NCBI GenBank assembly: GCA_012517855.1
Contig: JAAYUD010000082.1
Coordinates: forward strand, 1 to 64,000
Length of the DNA stretch: 64,000 nucleotides
Direction: 5' to 3'
Origin: Bacteroidales bacterium
GTDB taxonomy: Bacteria; Bacteroidota; Bacteroidia; Bacteroidales; Bacteroidaceae
Below the pieces are notes generated by a model that was given only the letters and a program-made list of their open reading frames with translations, was not told where the DNA came from and did not search any database. A program made the position numbers and the translations under genes. Positions 46,457 to 55,932 of the stretch are shown piece by piece. Numbering within the stretch: position 1 is the stretch's first letter; each line of letters begins with the position of its first letter.

Positions 46457-47200
46457 TTAATTATCATCAGGAAGCGGTATGGTCGTCAGTTTGACTTTAG
46501 CATCCTGAATGTTATCATTTACTTTATCGTCTCTAATCTTCCCATCACGCAACGTAATCGTTCGACTCGAATAGAAAGCTATTTCGGGATTATGGGTGAC
46601 AAAGATAATGGTTCTACCTTCGGCATGAAGCTTCTGAAAAAGCACCAAGATTTCAAAAGATGTACGAGTATCAAGATTGCCGGTCGCTTCGTCGGCCAGA
46701 ATAACAGCCGGATTATTAACCAAAGCACGAGCAATAGCCACGCGTTGCATCTGCCCGCCCGACATCTGGTTAGACTTATGATTCAAACGGTCGCCCAATC
46801 CGACAGCATCTAGTGCTTCGATAGCACGACGACGTCTTTCGGAAGCACTCACGGAGCCATTATACATCAATGGTAATTCCACATTTTCTATCGCCGTCGT
46901 TTTGGGCAGCAAGTTATAGCTTTGAAAAACAAATCCGATCTTGCGGTTGCGAAGCACTGCTCGCTGCGGCTTAGTCATGGTGCGTACAGATATTCCATCG
47001 AGCAGATATTCTCCTTTGGTTGGAGTATCCAAGCAACCCAACAGATTGAGCAAAGTAGATTTGCCTGAACCAGACATTCCCATGATAGTTACAAATTCTC
47101 CTTCGTTGATAGTAAATGAAACACCGCGCAAAGCATGTACTGTCTCTTCGCCAACAATGAAATTCCGGCGAATATCTTGTAATTCTATTATCGGTTTCAT
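46457..47200 (-). CDS. MacB/LolD-type ABC transporter ATP-binding protein
   Basis: A 247-aa ATPase. Walker A is [15 protein letters not shown], the signature is [15 protein letters not shown], Walker B is [12 protein letters not shown] and the H-loop VTHNP. It belongs to the LolD/MacB group that powers type VII ABC exporters. It sits between the adaptor (16 bp) and the permease (8 bp). In Bacteroidetes the ATPase and permease are separate, as here, rather than fused as in E. coli MacB. Confidence 0.93.
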   Translation of the reverse strand: MKPIIELQDIRRNFIVGEETVHALRGVSFTINEGEFVTIMGMSGSGKSTLLNLLGCLDTPTKGEYLLDGISVRTMTKPQRAVLRNRKIGFVFQSYNLLPKTTAIENVELPLMYNGSVSASERRRRAIEALDAVGLGDRLNHKSNQMSGGQMQRVAIARALVNNPAVILADEATGNLDTRTSFEILVLFQKLHAEGRTIIFVTHNPEIAFYSSRTITLRDGKIRDDKVNDNIQDAKVKLTTIPLPDDN

Positions 47201-47216
47201 AATTTAATTCTCCTAC

Positions 47217-48410
47217 TTAGTTTGTACCACCGTTTCTTTTCTTACTGTTGGGATGTTTTGGCATAAAGGGTGACGAATTTTGATTGGAAGAATCGGCAGA
47301 CATATCACTCTTTCCACCCGCAGCAACAGCATCAAGCACTACCTGCTGCCCTTCGTCTATTCCGCTCAATATCTCGGTACGAATACCATTCGTGATACCT
47401 ATTTGAACTGCATGGGCTGTAAACGTATTACCGTCACGAGTCCACAGTTTATGAGGCGCATTACAATCGACTATTTTTGCATCTTTACCTACCAATGTTT
47501 GATCGGGAGTAAAACGCAGCGCTTTAGACCGTACACTCAGCACATGGCTCTTTTCACTGGTATAAATAGTGACATTAGCTGTCAGCCCGGGTTTCAACTT
47601 CATCGATTCGTTATTCGTTTTGATAATGATCTGATAGGTCACCACATTATTACTTGCACCTGCATTCAAACGGACCTGCTTTACCACACCCTCAAAAGTG
47701 TCGTCAGGAAAGGCATCGACTGTAAAAGAAACCCGTTGACCATCTACAATATTACCTATATCGGCCTCATCGACCTTTGCTACAACTTGAAGATCTTTTA
47801 AATTTTTAGCAATGGTAAATAGCTTAGGCGTGCTATAAGTCGCTGCAACTGTTTGCCCCACTGCAACAGAACGCGACAAGACGATGCCATCTATAGGAGA
47901 GGTAATGGTGGCATATCCCAAATTAGTCTTTGCCTTTTCATAATCTTGTTTTGCTACATCATACGCTTGCTTTGCTTTGTCATAGCTATCAAGTGCCGTG
48001 TCATAATCAGATTGGCTTACCAATTGTTTTGCATGTAATTGTTTGTAGCGACCAAAATTTTTGGCTTGATATTGCCATTCACTCAAAGCACTCTTCATAC
48101 TCGCAATCTTTGATTTCAAATCGGCTTCAAGAGTCGTTTTATCAAGTTCGGCTACAATCTGCCCCTTTTTGACTACACTATTATAATCTGCGAACACTTT
48201 AGTCACAAGCCCGGAAACTTGAGTTCCAACATTAACCGTATCGGCTTGGAGTGTACCTGTTGCCGTAATGCTCGTCGCAATATCGTTTCGAGTAACCTTT
48301 GTGTTTTCAAAAGTAACCTTGCTGGAACTTTTCTTGCCGGAACACATATAAAGTATTACCAGCAGAACAATTGCTACAACAGCAACTAGAATGATATTTT
48401 TCTTTTTCAT
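47217..48410 (-). CDS. MacA/HlyD-type periplasmic adaptor
   Basis: A 397-aa membrane fusion protein with one N-terminal membrane anchor (IILVAVVAIVLLVILYM). Its biotinyl-lipoyl half motifs (GTQVSGLVTKVFADYNSVVK; GYATITSPIDGIVLSRSVAV) flank a coiled-coil hairpin. A beta-barrel and membrane-proximal domain follow. It bridges the permease and the TolC channel. The C-terminal tail is low-complexity, Ser/Asn/Lys-rich. Confidence 0.92.
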   Translation of the reverse strand: MKKKNIILVAVVAIVLLVILYMCSGKKSSSKVTFENTKVTRNDIATSITATGTLQADTVNVGTQVSGLVTKVFADYNSVVKKGQIVAELDKTTLEADLKSKIASMKSALSEWQYQAKNFGRYKQLHAKQLVSQSDYDTALDSYDKAKQAYDVAKQDYEKAKTNLGYATITSPIDGIVLSRSVAVGQTVAATYSTPKLFTIAKNLKDLQVVAKVDEADIGNIVDGQRVSFTVDAFPDDTFEGVVKQVRLNAGASNNVVTYQIIIKTNNESMKLKPGLTANVTIYTSEKSHVLSVRSKALRFTPDQTLVGKDAKIVDCNAPHKLWTRDGNTFTAHAVQIGITNGIRTEILSGIDEGQQVVLDAVAAGGKSDMSADSSNQNSSPFMPKHPNSKKRNGGTN

Positions 48411-48461
48411 TGAAGTATATGTTTTTTATTTTTATTCTTTCTCCGATTATAGTGCTATAGG

Positions 48462-49829
48462 CTATAATGAAATCTTATCACCCTGATAATATTTCAACAG
48501 TTGAGTATTCAATATCGCCATATATTTAGCTTGCAACATTTCTTGCTGCGAAGTATTCAACGTATTTTTTTGAGTCAGCAGTTCTATAATATTTTTTAAA
48601 CCAAGATTAAATTGCTCTTGAATCAAATCAAAACTAATCTGCGAGCTTTTCATTTTCTCTTTTGCTGCCACATATTGTTGCTGTGCACTGTTGGCATCAA
48701 GCCAAAAACCTTCTATTGTCTTATAAAGTGTCTTTTGTTGGTCTTGCAACTCCAGTTCGCTGGTCTGCTTAGCCAGTTGCGCTCTCTGTATGCTACTCTT
48801 GGTTGCACGTTTGTCGAGGATAGGAATACTTACATTGATACCAATCGTATTGCTCCAAGCATTCTTTAGTTGTTTCATAAAGCCATAATCACTACCACTT
48901 ACGTTATAGGTGCTCAAACCACCTGTCAGGCTTACCGTTGGCAAATAGGCAGCTTTGGCTATTCTAATATTCAAATCAGAAACATCTATACTTAGTTTCT
49001 TCGATTCAATTTCGGGACGATTATTTACAGCTGCCATAAAAACCTGACTCTTCGATGGAAGTGGAGACAGCACGTCGATAGTAGCCAAATCGGGTATAGC
49101 AAGATTCATCTCTTCGTCGCCATCCAGTTCGAGCAATTGCTTTAATTGCAACTTATAGTTGGCAAGAGTAGCTTGATCGCTGACCAATTGGTATTTGTCC
49201 GTACTGACTTGCGATTCGAATTGAGCGACGTCGGCTTTATTCAAAGAACCGGCTTTGAACATCTGTTTTGCTCGAGAAAGCTCTGCCTCAGATAAATTCA
49301 AAGCACTCTCGTCTGTCTTTATGGTTTCAGCAGCATACAAAATCTGAACATAGATTTTGGTGATAGATTCTTCAATGCTCTTTTCGGAGGAACTCACTGA
49401 CAGGTCGGCAATTTTACTATTCAACTGTTGCAATTGGATATTCTTTTGTATTTTACCACCATTGTAAAGAGTCATCGAAGCATTCAGACCATAATTGCCG
49501 GTATACGTTGTCTTACTACTTGTCGAAACAATATTGCTCCCATTTACGGTGCTTGCCGACTGCTGAAAAGGACGATTTGCCAGACTCTGATCTGTAGAGA
49601 ACGAAAGACCAGGTTGACGTGCTGCCTTCGCTTCCAATACATCGATCTTTGTGCTGGCAGCAGTTACCCTGTTTTGCTTAATCGTGATATTCTGTTTGAG
49701 CGCATAGTCAATGCAGCTTTGCAATGTCCATTGCGATGGCTTTATTGTTTGTTTAGCATCTTGAGCCATAATACTACCAAACACTGCAAATAAACAGAAT
49801 GTTGCTGTTATTAATCTCTTTAAGTTCAT
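48462..49829 (-). CDS. TolC-family outer-membrane efflux protein
   Basis: A protein of about 455 aa of the TolC/OEP family. The signal peptide ends at SIMA before Gln-Asp. Two helical repeat halves show the typical LSEAELSRAKQMFKAGSLNK and FDLIQEQFNLGLKNIIELL. The ATG at 49829 (MNLKRLIT) is chosen because the promoter -7 box ends 28 bp before it and an upstream ATG at 49859 would lie inside that box. First gene of the efflux operon. Confidence 0.92.
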   Translation of the reverse strand: MNLKRLITATFCLFAVFGSIMAQDAKQTIKPSQWTLQSCIDYALKQNITIKQNRVTAASTKIDVLEAKAARQPGLSFSTDQSLANRPFQQSASTVNGSNIVSTSSKTTYTGNYGLNASMTLYNGGKIQKNIQLQQLNSKIADLSVSSSEKSIEESITKIYVQILYAAETIKTDESALNLSEAELSRAKQMFKAGSLNKADVAQFESQVSTDKYQLVSDQATLANYKLQLKQLLELDGDEEMNLAIPDLATIDVLSPLPSKSQVFMAAVNNRPEIESKKLSIDVSDLNIRIAKAAYLPTVSLTGGLSTYNVSGSDYGFMKQLKNAWSNTIGINVSIPILDKRATKSSIQRAQLAKQTSELELQDQQKTLYKTIEGFWLDANSAQQQYVAAKEKMKSSQISFDLIQEQFNLGLKNIIELLTQKNTLNTSQQEMLQAKYMAILNTQLLKYYQGDKISL

Positions 49830-49856
49830 ATCATATATATCTATAAATTGACGATA

Positions 49857-49888
49857 CAAAAATAAGACAGACCCTTATCGTAGACAAA
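49857..49888 (-). promoter_or_regulatory. Promoter for the TolC-MacA-MacB operon
   Basis: On the minus strand TTTG (49888-49885), 20 nt, then TATTTTTG (49864-49857) fit the consensus exactly. Predicted leader about 20 nt to the ATG at 49829. Confidence 0.7.
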
Positions 49889-50004
49889 AAAGATAGACAA
49901 CGACAATCTTTTTGACGAAAATAGACCTTATTTTATCGATAATCTCGAAATTACAGTGTCCAACAAAGAAAAATAAAAAACAATAGTTTAGTTACTTTGA
50001 TTAC

Positions 50005-50056
50005 ATACTTATGGCGCTTGCGACTCACGGGCGTGAGTCGGAAAAAACATAAGAAC
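50005..50056. repeat. 22-bp-step palindromic element E (composite core)
   Basis: ATACTTAT (50005-50012, centre 50008.5), a perfect 9-bp-arm hairpin (50021-50029 and 50032-50040, centre 50030.5) and ATAAGAAC (50049-50056, centre 50052.5) are 22 bp apart. The middle core and its TTG left flank repeat the element at 6-58. Relative to that copy, the flanking cores are swapped in order and orientation. Confidence 0.8.
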
Positions 50057-50193
50057 GAGAATATTCTCTCCTCTATATCAACAGAAGAAAAACATTAGTC
50101 CAAAGGAATTCCACCCAATAATAAAAAGACTACCCCTCAAAATGCTACGAGAAAAAGAAAGATATAATACCTGCATAACAACCGAGAACAAAT

Positions 50194-50228
50194 AAAAAAA
50201 GCCTCCGACAAACATTGTTGTCAGAGGC
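50194..50228 (-). terminator. Rho-independent terminator of frdCAB
   Basis: On the minus strand GCCTCTGACAA pairs with TTGTCGGAGGC (one mismatch) and is followed by seven Ts (A50194-A50200 on plus). It lies 43 bp past the frdB stop. Confidence 0.85.
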
Positions 50229-50271
50229 AATTATTAATCAAAATGTAAGTAACGTAACTTGAACTAATATA

Positions 50272-51027
50272 TTAGTCTTTTAATTTAGCTACAATGAAAT
50301 CACGATTCAAGAAAGCAATGTTATCGATCGTCTCACTCTTTGGACATTCGGCCTCACATGCTCTTGTATTGGTACAGTTACCAAATCCAAGTTCATCCAT
50401 CTTGGCAATCATGGCCTTCACACGACGCCCAGCTTCAACTTTTCCTTGCGGAAGTATATTGAGTTGAGCAATTTTAGAAGAGACAAACAACATCGCAGAA
50501 CCATTCTTACAAGCTGCCACACAAGCTCCACAGCCAATACAAGAAGCGGCATCCATAGCCCTATCGGCGACTTTCTTAGAGATAAGTATGCCGTTGGCAT
50601 CCTGAGGTGCACCGGTATTAACACTGATAAAACCGCCTGCTTGAATAATTTTATCAAAAGCGCCACGGTCTACCATCAAATCGCGAATGATAGGAAATGC
50701 AGCCGAACGCCATGGCTCTACCGTGATAACATCACCATCTTTGAAACGACGCATATAAAGTTGGCAAGTAGTAGCAGCCGTTGCAGGTCCATGTGGGTAT
50801 CCGTTAATATAGAGTGAACACATACCGCAAATTCCTTCACGGCAGTCGTGGTCGAACACTACGGGTTCTTCACCCTTATTAATCAATTCTTCATTCAGAA
50901 TATCCATCATTTCGAGGAAAGAAGTATCACCGGGGATATCCTTCATCGGATATTCTTTAAAAGCGCCTGGTACTTTAGGACCTCTTTGACGCCATATCTT
51001 CAATGTAAATGATATATTTTTGTCCAT
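50272..51027 (-). CDS. frdB: Fumarate reductase/succinate dehydrogenase iron-sulfur subunit
   Basis: A 251-aa subunit B that relays electrons between the flavin and the quinone. The [2Fe-2S] ligands are in [11 protein letters not shown] and a following TTC. Further cluster ligands are [11 protein letters not shown] and [13 protein letters not shown]. It is the third gene of the operon, 5 bp after the flavoprotein. In Bacteroides this enzyme mainly reduces fumarate to succinate during anaerobic growth. Confidence 0.95.
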   Translation of the reverse strand: MDKNISFTLKIWRQRGPKVPGAFKEYPMKDIPGDTSFLEMMDILNEELINKGEEPVVFDHDCREGICGMCSLYINGYPHGPATAATTCQLYMRRFKDGDVITVEPWRSAAFPIIRDLMVDRGAFDKIIQAGGFISVNTGAPQDANGILISKKVADRAMDAASCIGCGACVAACKNGSAMLFVSSKIAQLNILPQGKVEAGRRVKAMIAKMDELGFGNCTNTRACEAECPKSETIDNIAFLNRDFIVAKLKD

Positions 51028-51032
51028 CGTTA

Positions 51033-52976
51033 TTATACTTTATAGTTACGAGTCTTAACCTCAGTGAATTCATATTTCAACGGCTCTTTGATAAGTTCCG
51101 GTTCAGAATCCTCGCCAGTATACTTCCAGCAGGCCACATACATATAATCTTTATCGTCACGAAGAGCTTCACCCTCCGGAGTCTGATATTCTTCACGGAA
51201 ATGTCCACCGCAAGACTCGTTACGATTTAACGCGTCAATAGCCATCAACCGACCGACTTCAATAAAATCTGCCAAACGAATAGCCTTGTCAAGTTCCACA
51301 TTCAAATCGTCAGCATTACCGGGAATACGTACACTTGAATAGAATTCCTTCTTCACTTTATCAATTTCGAGAACTGCCTTTTCAAGAGACTCTTTGGTAC
51401 GTCCCATTCCGACACATTCCCACATTACACGACCAAGTTCTTTGTGAATCGAATCAACAGAGTGTTCACCCTTAATTGACATCAATTTTTCAATTTTATC
51501 GGTAACTTCCTTTTCTGCAGCCACAAACTCAGGCATATCAACAGAAAAACGAGGAACCTGAATCTGGTCAGATAAGTAATTCTGAATAGTATAAGGCAAT
51601 ACAAAATAACCGTCAGCCAAACCTTGCATCAAAGCAGAAGCACCCAAACGGTTAGCACCATGATCGGAGAAGTTGCATTCGCCAATAGCAAAAAGGCCGG
51701 AAATAGAAGTCTGCAATTCGTAATCTACCCAAATACCACCCATTGTATAATGAATAGCAGGGAAAATCATCATCGGGTTATTATAAGGATTGACATCGGT
51801 GATTTCTTCGTACATATCGAATAAATTACCGTAACGGGCACGAACAACATCTTCGCCCAAACGATCAATCGCATATTTAAAATCCAAGAATACAGCTAAA
51901 CCGGTATTGTTTACACCATAACCTTTATCGCAACGTTCCTTGGCTGCACGAGACGCTACATCACGAGGAACTAGATTACCAAAAGCTGGATAACGACGTT
52001 CCAAATAGAAATCGCGTTGATCATCTGGTATATCATTTGGATTGAGTTTGCCTTCTTGAAGTGCTTTGGCATCTTCAATGCGTTTCGGAACCCAAATACG
52101 TCCATCATTACGAAGAGACTCAGACATCAACGTCAACTTCGACTGCTTATCACCATGCACAGGGATACACGTTGGGTGAATCTGAGCGTAACAAGGATTA
52201 GCAAAGTAAGCGCCTTTTTTATAACATTGTATAGCTACCGAACCGTTAGAGGCCATCGCATTGGTCGAAAGGAAATAAGCATTCCCATAACCACCGGTAG
52301 CAATAACAACAGCATGAGCCGAATAGCGTTCAATCTTACCATTAACAAGATTGCGGGTAATAATACCACGAGCACGGCCTTCAACAATAACTAGGTTGAG
52401 CATTTCATGACGTGCATAAAGCTTAACGGTACCTTTACCAATTTGACGACTCAATGCAGAGTAAGCGCCCAACAGCAATTGCTGGCCAGTCTGTCCTTTA
52501 GCATAAAAAGTACGTGAAACCTGAGCACCACCGAAAGAACGGTTGTCTAATGTGCCACCATAATCGCGGGCAAAAGGAACGCCCTGAGCTACACATTGGT
52601 CGATGATATTATTCGAAACTTCTGCCAAACGATAAACATTGGCTTCGCGAGAACGATAATCACCACCTTTAATAGTATCATAATACAGACGATAGATAGA
52701 GTCACCGTCATTCTGATAATTTTTTGCAGCATTGATACCACCTTGAGCTGCAATAGAGTGAGCACGACGAGGTGAATCCTGAATACAGAAATTAAGTACA
52801 TTGAAGCCCAATTCGCCAAGAGAAGCAGCAGCCGAAGCACCAGCAAGACCCGTTCCGACAACGATAATATCAAGACGACGTTTATTGGCAGGGTTTACAA
52901 GCTTTTGGTGAGCCTTATAATTGCTCCATTTCTCCGCTAAAAGGCCTTCGGGAATTTTAGAATCTATGTTAGCCAT
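51033..52976 (-). CDS. frdA: Fumarate reductase/succinate dehydrogenase flavoprotein subunit
   Basis: A 647-aa catalytic subunit. The dinucleotide motif is [17 protein letters not shown]. His73 in [17 protein letters not shown] is the expected covalent FAD attachment residue. Substrate-site segments such as HTVD-like [11 protein letters not shown] and [17 protein letters not shown] are present. It catalyses fumarate/succinate interconversion on the cytoplasmic side. It belongs to the frdCAB operon with single-subunit membrane anchor. Confidence 0.95.
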   Translation of the reverse strand: MANIDSKIPEGLLAEKWSNYKAHQKLVNPANKRRLDIIVVGTGLAGASAAASLGELGFNVLNFCIQDSPRRAHSIAAQGGINAAKNYQNDGDSIYRLYYDTIKGGDYRSREANVYRLAEVSNNIIDQCVAQGVPFARDYGGTLDNRSFGGAQVSRTFYAKGQTGQQLLLGAYSALSRQIGKGTVKLYARHEMLNLVIVEGRARGIITRNLVNGKIERYSAHAVVIATGGYGNAYFLSTNAMASNGSVAIQCYKKGAYFANPCYAQIHPTCIPVHGDKQSKLTLMSESLRNDGRIWVPKRIEDAKALQEGKLNPNDIPDDQRDFYLERRYPAFGNLVPRDVASRAAKERCDKGYGVNNTGLAVFLDFKYAIDRLGEDVVRARYGNLFDMYEEITDVNPYNNPMMIFPAIHYTMGGIWVDYELQTSISGLFAIGECNFSDHGANRLGASALMQGLADGYFVLPYTIQNYLSDQIQVPRFSVDMPEFVAAEKEVTDKIEKLMSIKGEHSVDSIHKELGRVMWECVGMGRTKESLEKAVLEIDKVKKEFYSSVRIPGNADDLNVELDKAIRLADFIEVGRLMAIDALNRNESCGGHFREEYQTPEGEALRDDKDYMYVACWKYTGEDSEPELIKEPLKYEFTEVKTRNYKV

Positions 52977-52999
52977 AATTGTATATACTTTTATTGAAA

Positions 53000-53692
53000 T
53001 TAAATGCTCGCGCCTAAAAAGGTGACTTTAATGAAAAAGAAAATAACTACCAAAGCGAAGCAAGCCATAAGAATAGTAGTATAAATATTGGAAATACACT
53101 TCCAACGTTTAATCCAAATCTGGTTGTTCCAGCCCAATGTTTGAAGAGCACTCCAGAAACCATGAGTAAGATGGAACCAGATAGCACCGAACCAAACGAG
53201 ATAAAGCAATACAAAAACAGGGTTCTTGAATGTGATCTTCATCAAAGCGATACCGTCTGCCGGATCACCTCCGGGTGCCAATACCATATCATTTGCTATT
53301 TCGGCAAACTGCATATGATACCAAAAATCTGTAAGATGCAGAATAATACCGAGAACAACAATCAGACCCAGCACAAACATGTTTTGTGAGGCCCATTCGA
53401 CAGTTGTCGGACGTACCGTTACAGCATAACGTTCCGAACCACGTGCTTTGCGATTCAACAAGGTGAGCCAAACAGCGTAAATGATGTGAATAAGAAACAA
53501 AGCTGCCAAACCCATCGAACCGACGAGGGCATACCAGTTAGCTCCCAAAAATTCACAAATCGCATTATACCCTCTCTCAGAGAAGACAGCTACCAAGTTC
53601 ATCGCCATGTGAAATGTCAGAAAGAGGATAAGAGCAATACCTGTGACACTCATTACCACTTTCCTTCCTACGGATGAATTAACTAACCACAT
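53000..53692 (-). CDS. frdC: Fumarate reductase/succinate dehydrogenase cytochrome b subunit
   Basis: A 230-aa membrane anchor with about five hydrophobic helices and His residues suited to diheme binding ([26 protein letters not shown]). It transfers electrons from menaquinol to FrdB. This single-subunit type B cytochrome is typical of Bacteroidetes and Wolinella-like enzymes. First gene of the operon, preceded by a consensus promoter. Confidence 0.92.
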   Translation of the reverse strand: MWLVNSSVGRKVVMSVTGIALILFLTFHMAMNLVAVFSERGYNAICEFLGANWYALVGSMGLAALFLIHIIYAVWLTLLNRKARGSERYAVTVRPTTVEWASQNMFVLGLIVVLGIILHLTDFWYHMQFAEIANDMVLAPGGDPADGIALMKITFKNPVFVLLYLVWFGAIWFHLTHGFWSALQTLGWNNQIWIKRWKCISNIYTTILMACFALVVIFFFIKVTFLGASI

Positions 53693-53765
53693 AAATGATT
53701 CAATTTTTAAGATTATTATTGTTTAGAATTAAATTAATTTTTAATTATTACAGCCCATACAGGCA

Positions 53766-53797
53766 CAAAATTAAGACAAATAGATTGATTGAGCAAA
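53766..53797 (-). promoter_or_regulatory. Promoter for frdCAB
   Basis: On the minus strand TTTG (53797-53794), 20 nt, then TAATTTTG (53773-53766) match consensus. The leader is about 70 nt. Nested inverted repeats (53780-53789 with 53842-53851; 53800-53807 with 53814-53821) overlap the -33 side. Confidence 0.65.
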
Positions 53798-53851
53798 CAA
53801 TTAAAGAAATAAATCTTTAATATGCTTATTATTACAGCCCTATCAATCTAT
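53780..53851. promoter_or_regulatory. Nested inverted repeats upstream of frdC
   Basis: Outer arms ATAGATTGAT and ATCAATCTAT (53780-53789, 53842-53851) enclose an inner ATTAAAGA/TCTTTAAT stem (53800-53821). A 13-bp direct repeat ATTATTACAGCCC occurs at 53744 and 53828. They may end the upstream protease transcript, control frdC, or both. Confidence 0.45.
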
Positions 53852-53862
53852 GGCACATTTCC

Positions 53863-55458
53863 CTACTTTCTTTTCTTAACGGGCTTTGCGATCTCTTTCT
53901 TGTGCATAATAGACAGCGCTTTCTGCAAACTCTCGTTTGTTTCATTAATAACCTGAAAATATTCGTTCATATCCCAAAGGTCGCGTGCTACCAAAGCTTT
54001 CAGCTGAAGTTTGATAAAAGGCAACGATGTCTGATACTGCTTTTCGTTGAACTTTATTCCAGCCTTGTCTGCTTTGCTACGCACTTCATCAAGCATCGTG
54101 GTCTTGGTTACATCGAATGATGTTCTATACTTTTCGAAAGTAGGATATTGGGCTTTCAATGCTGCTCTATTTTTTTCGACATACTGTGCCGTTTCTTGCA
54201 AAATGATGCCCCTATTACTTAATTCACGAAGATAATCGCTATAATCGGTAGTGTCGACAGGTACAAAATAATCGGGCATAATACCACCGCCACCATAAAC
54301 AACACGACCAAGCTTCAACGTTTTACATTTCAAAGAATCGGGAAAATGAATACTATCGGCACTCTGCATCTCACCACGAGCATATCTCTTTATAATATCT
54401 GCAGCATAGTCAATCTTGCCACCATAAGGTTTCTGGATGCACCGTCCGGAAGGTGTATAATAATGAGCGATGGTTAAGCGAATCATCGAACCATCAGGTA
54501 ACTCTATAGGACGTTGAACAAGTCCTTTACCAAAGGTACGCCGACCAACCACGGTAGCACGATCCCAATCCTGAACAGCACCGGTTACGATCTCACTTGC
54601 CGAAGCTGTAAACTCGTCAACCAACACAAATACCCGTCCTGTCTTGAATATTCCATTACCAGTGGCCAAGAAATCACTTCGCGTAGAATTACGCCCTTCG
54701 GTATAAACGATAAGTTGTTTATTATCCAAAAATTGATTTGCCAATTCTGTCGCTGCTTGCAGATAACCGCCACCATTGCCCTGTAGATCCAACACAAGAT
54801 CGACCATCCCTTGTTGTTTAAGTTTCTTTAATGAAGCAATCACTTCTTCACCGGTTGTTGCAGCAAACTGACTGATCCGAATATAACCTACTTTCGGCTC
54901 CACCATATAGCATGCATCAATACTATAAATAGGAATTGTATTGCGTTTTACATTAAAATACAGCAATCCTTTTTCACCACGGCGAACGATAGAGAGCTTC
55001 ACTACCGTTCCTTTGGGGCCACGAAGACGTTGCATTATTTTCTCTGTACTCATTTTCACTCCGGCAATTGCCGTATCATTGACAGCAACAATACGATCGC
55101 CGGCAAGAATACCGACTTTCTCGGAAGGCCCATTCGTAACAGGCTGAATGACAAACAACGAATCCTCTATCATTTGGAATTGAACACCGATGCCATCAAA
55201 ATTGCCCTGCAATGGAGCATTCATCAACTTCACTTCTTCTGCATTGGAGTAAGTAGAATGAGGATCGAGTTTTGACAGCATACCCTCTATGGCATCCTCC
55301 ACAAGTTTGTTCTCATTGATTTTGTTCACATACAGATTATTTATTGCCATTTCGGCAATCTGCAATTTACGCATGGCATCTTTATTAAAGTCCTGAGCCG
55401 TAATGTCGGCAACAGCAACAAATGCCAAAAGACACACAGTGATTAGTTTTCTCATCAT
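53863..55458 (-). CDS. C-terminal processing peptidase, S41 family
   Basis: A 531-aa periplasmic serine protease. The signal peptide ends at DITA before Gln-Asp. A PDZ domain (about 85-160, EKVGILAGDRIVAVNDTAI) precedes the S41 core. The catalytic Ser lies in DEFTASASEIVTGA and the Lys in RRTFGKGLVQRP. These enzymes trim or degrade exported proteins. It is last in an operon with coaD, parE and an acetyltransferase gene, spaced 6 bp from coaD. Confidence 0.92.
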   Translation of the reverse strand: MMRKLITVCLLAFVAVADITAQDFNKDAMRKLQIAEMAINNLYVNKINENKLVEDAIEGMLSKLDPHSTYSNAEEVKLMNAPLQGNFDGIGVQFQMIEDSLFVIQPVTNGPSEKVGILAGDRIVAVNDTAIAGVKMSTEKIMQRLRGPKGTVVKLSIVRRGEKGLLYFNVKRNTIPIYSIDACYMVEPKVGYIRISQFAATTGEEVIASLKKLKQQGMVDLVLDLQGNGGGYLQAATELANQFLDNKQLIVYTEGRNSTRSDFLATGNGIFKTGRVFVLVDEFTASASEIVTGAVQDWDRATVVGRRTFGKGLVQRPIELPDGSMIRLTIAHYYTPSGRCIQKPYGGKIDYAADIIKRYARGEMQSADSIHFPDSLKCKTLKLGRVVYGGGGIMPDYFVPVDTTDYSDYLRELSNRGIILQETAQYVEKNRAALKAQYPTFEKYRTSFDVTKTTMLDEVRSKADKAGIKFNEKQYQTSLPFIKLQLKALVARDLWDMNEYFQVINETNESLQKALSIMHKKEIAKPVKKRK

Positions 55459-55464
55459 TTCTTT

Positions 55465-55920
55465 TTAAATTTCCATCCCTTCCGGAATAAACCGGCTAAT
55501 ATCCTTATGGTACATTAATAATTCTCTGACAATAGTAGAACTGACGCCGGTCAACTCAGGCTCGGTAAACAATAAAATCGTTTCAATACCCGACATCTTA
55601 CGATTTACATCAGCAATAGTTTCTTCATATTCAAAATCACTCACTGTACGGATACCTCTTATAATAAAGTCTGCCCCGATCTGTTGTGCAAAATCCATTG
55701 TCAAACCTTCGTAAGATTCAACTTTGATACGCGGCTCATCACGATACAATTTCCGAATAATATCAACTCGCTTTTCTAATGGAAAGTAAGTATTCTTTTG
55801 ATCATTAATCCCAATGCTGACAACTACTTCGTCCATAAAAGTCAAAGCCCGTTTCACTATCGAAAAATGCCCGATAGTAAAAGGATCGAACGTTCCTGGG
55901 AATATTGCTTTTCTTTCCAT
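55465..55920 (-). CDS. coaD: Phosphopantetheine adenylyltransferase
   Basis: A 151-aa enzyme for the penultimate step of coenzyme A synthesis. The nucleotidyltransferase motif is [16 protein letters not shown] and the C-terminal SSTIVREL matches the ISSS-type motif. Length is normal. It lies 12 bp after parE and 6 bp before the S41 protease. Confidence 0.95.
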   Translation of the reverse strand: MERKAIFPGTFDPFTIGHFSIVKRALTFMDEVVVSIGINDQKNTYFPLEKRVDIIRKLYRDEPRIKVESYEGLTMDFAQQIGADFIIRGIRTVSDFEYEETIADVNRKMSGIETILLFTEPELTGVSSTIVRELLMYHKDISRFIPEGMEI

Positions 55921-55932
55921 CGTTTATTTAAG

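Larger units (their letters stand above)
49889..50271. other. Intergenic region between frdB and the efflux operon
   Basis: About 380 bp. It contains the 22-bp-step element at 50005-50056 with a perfect 12-bp palindrome just beyond it (50057-50068), and the frdB terminator at 50194-50228. No gene is seen. Confidence 0.7.
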
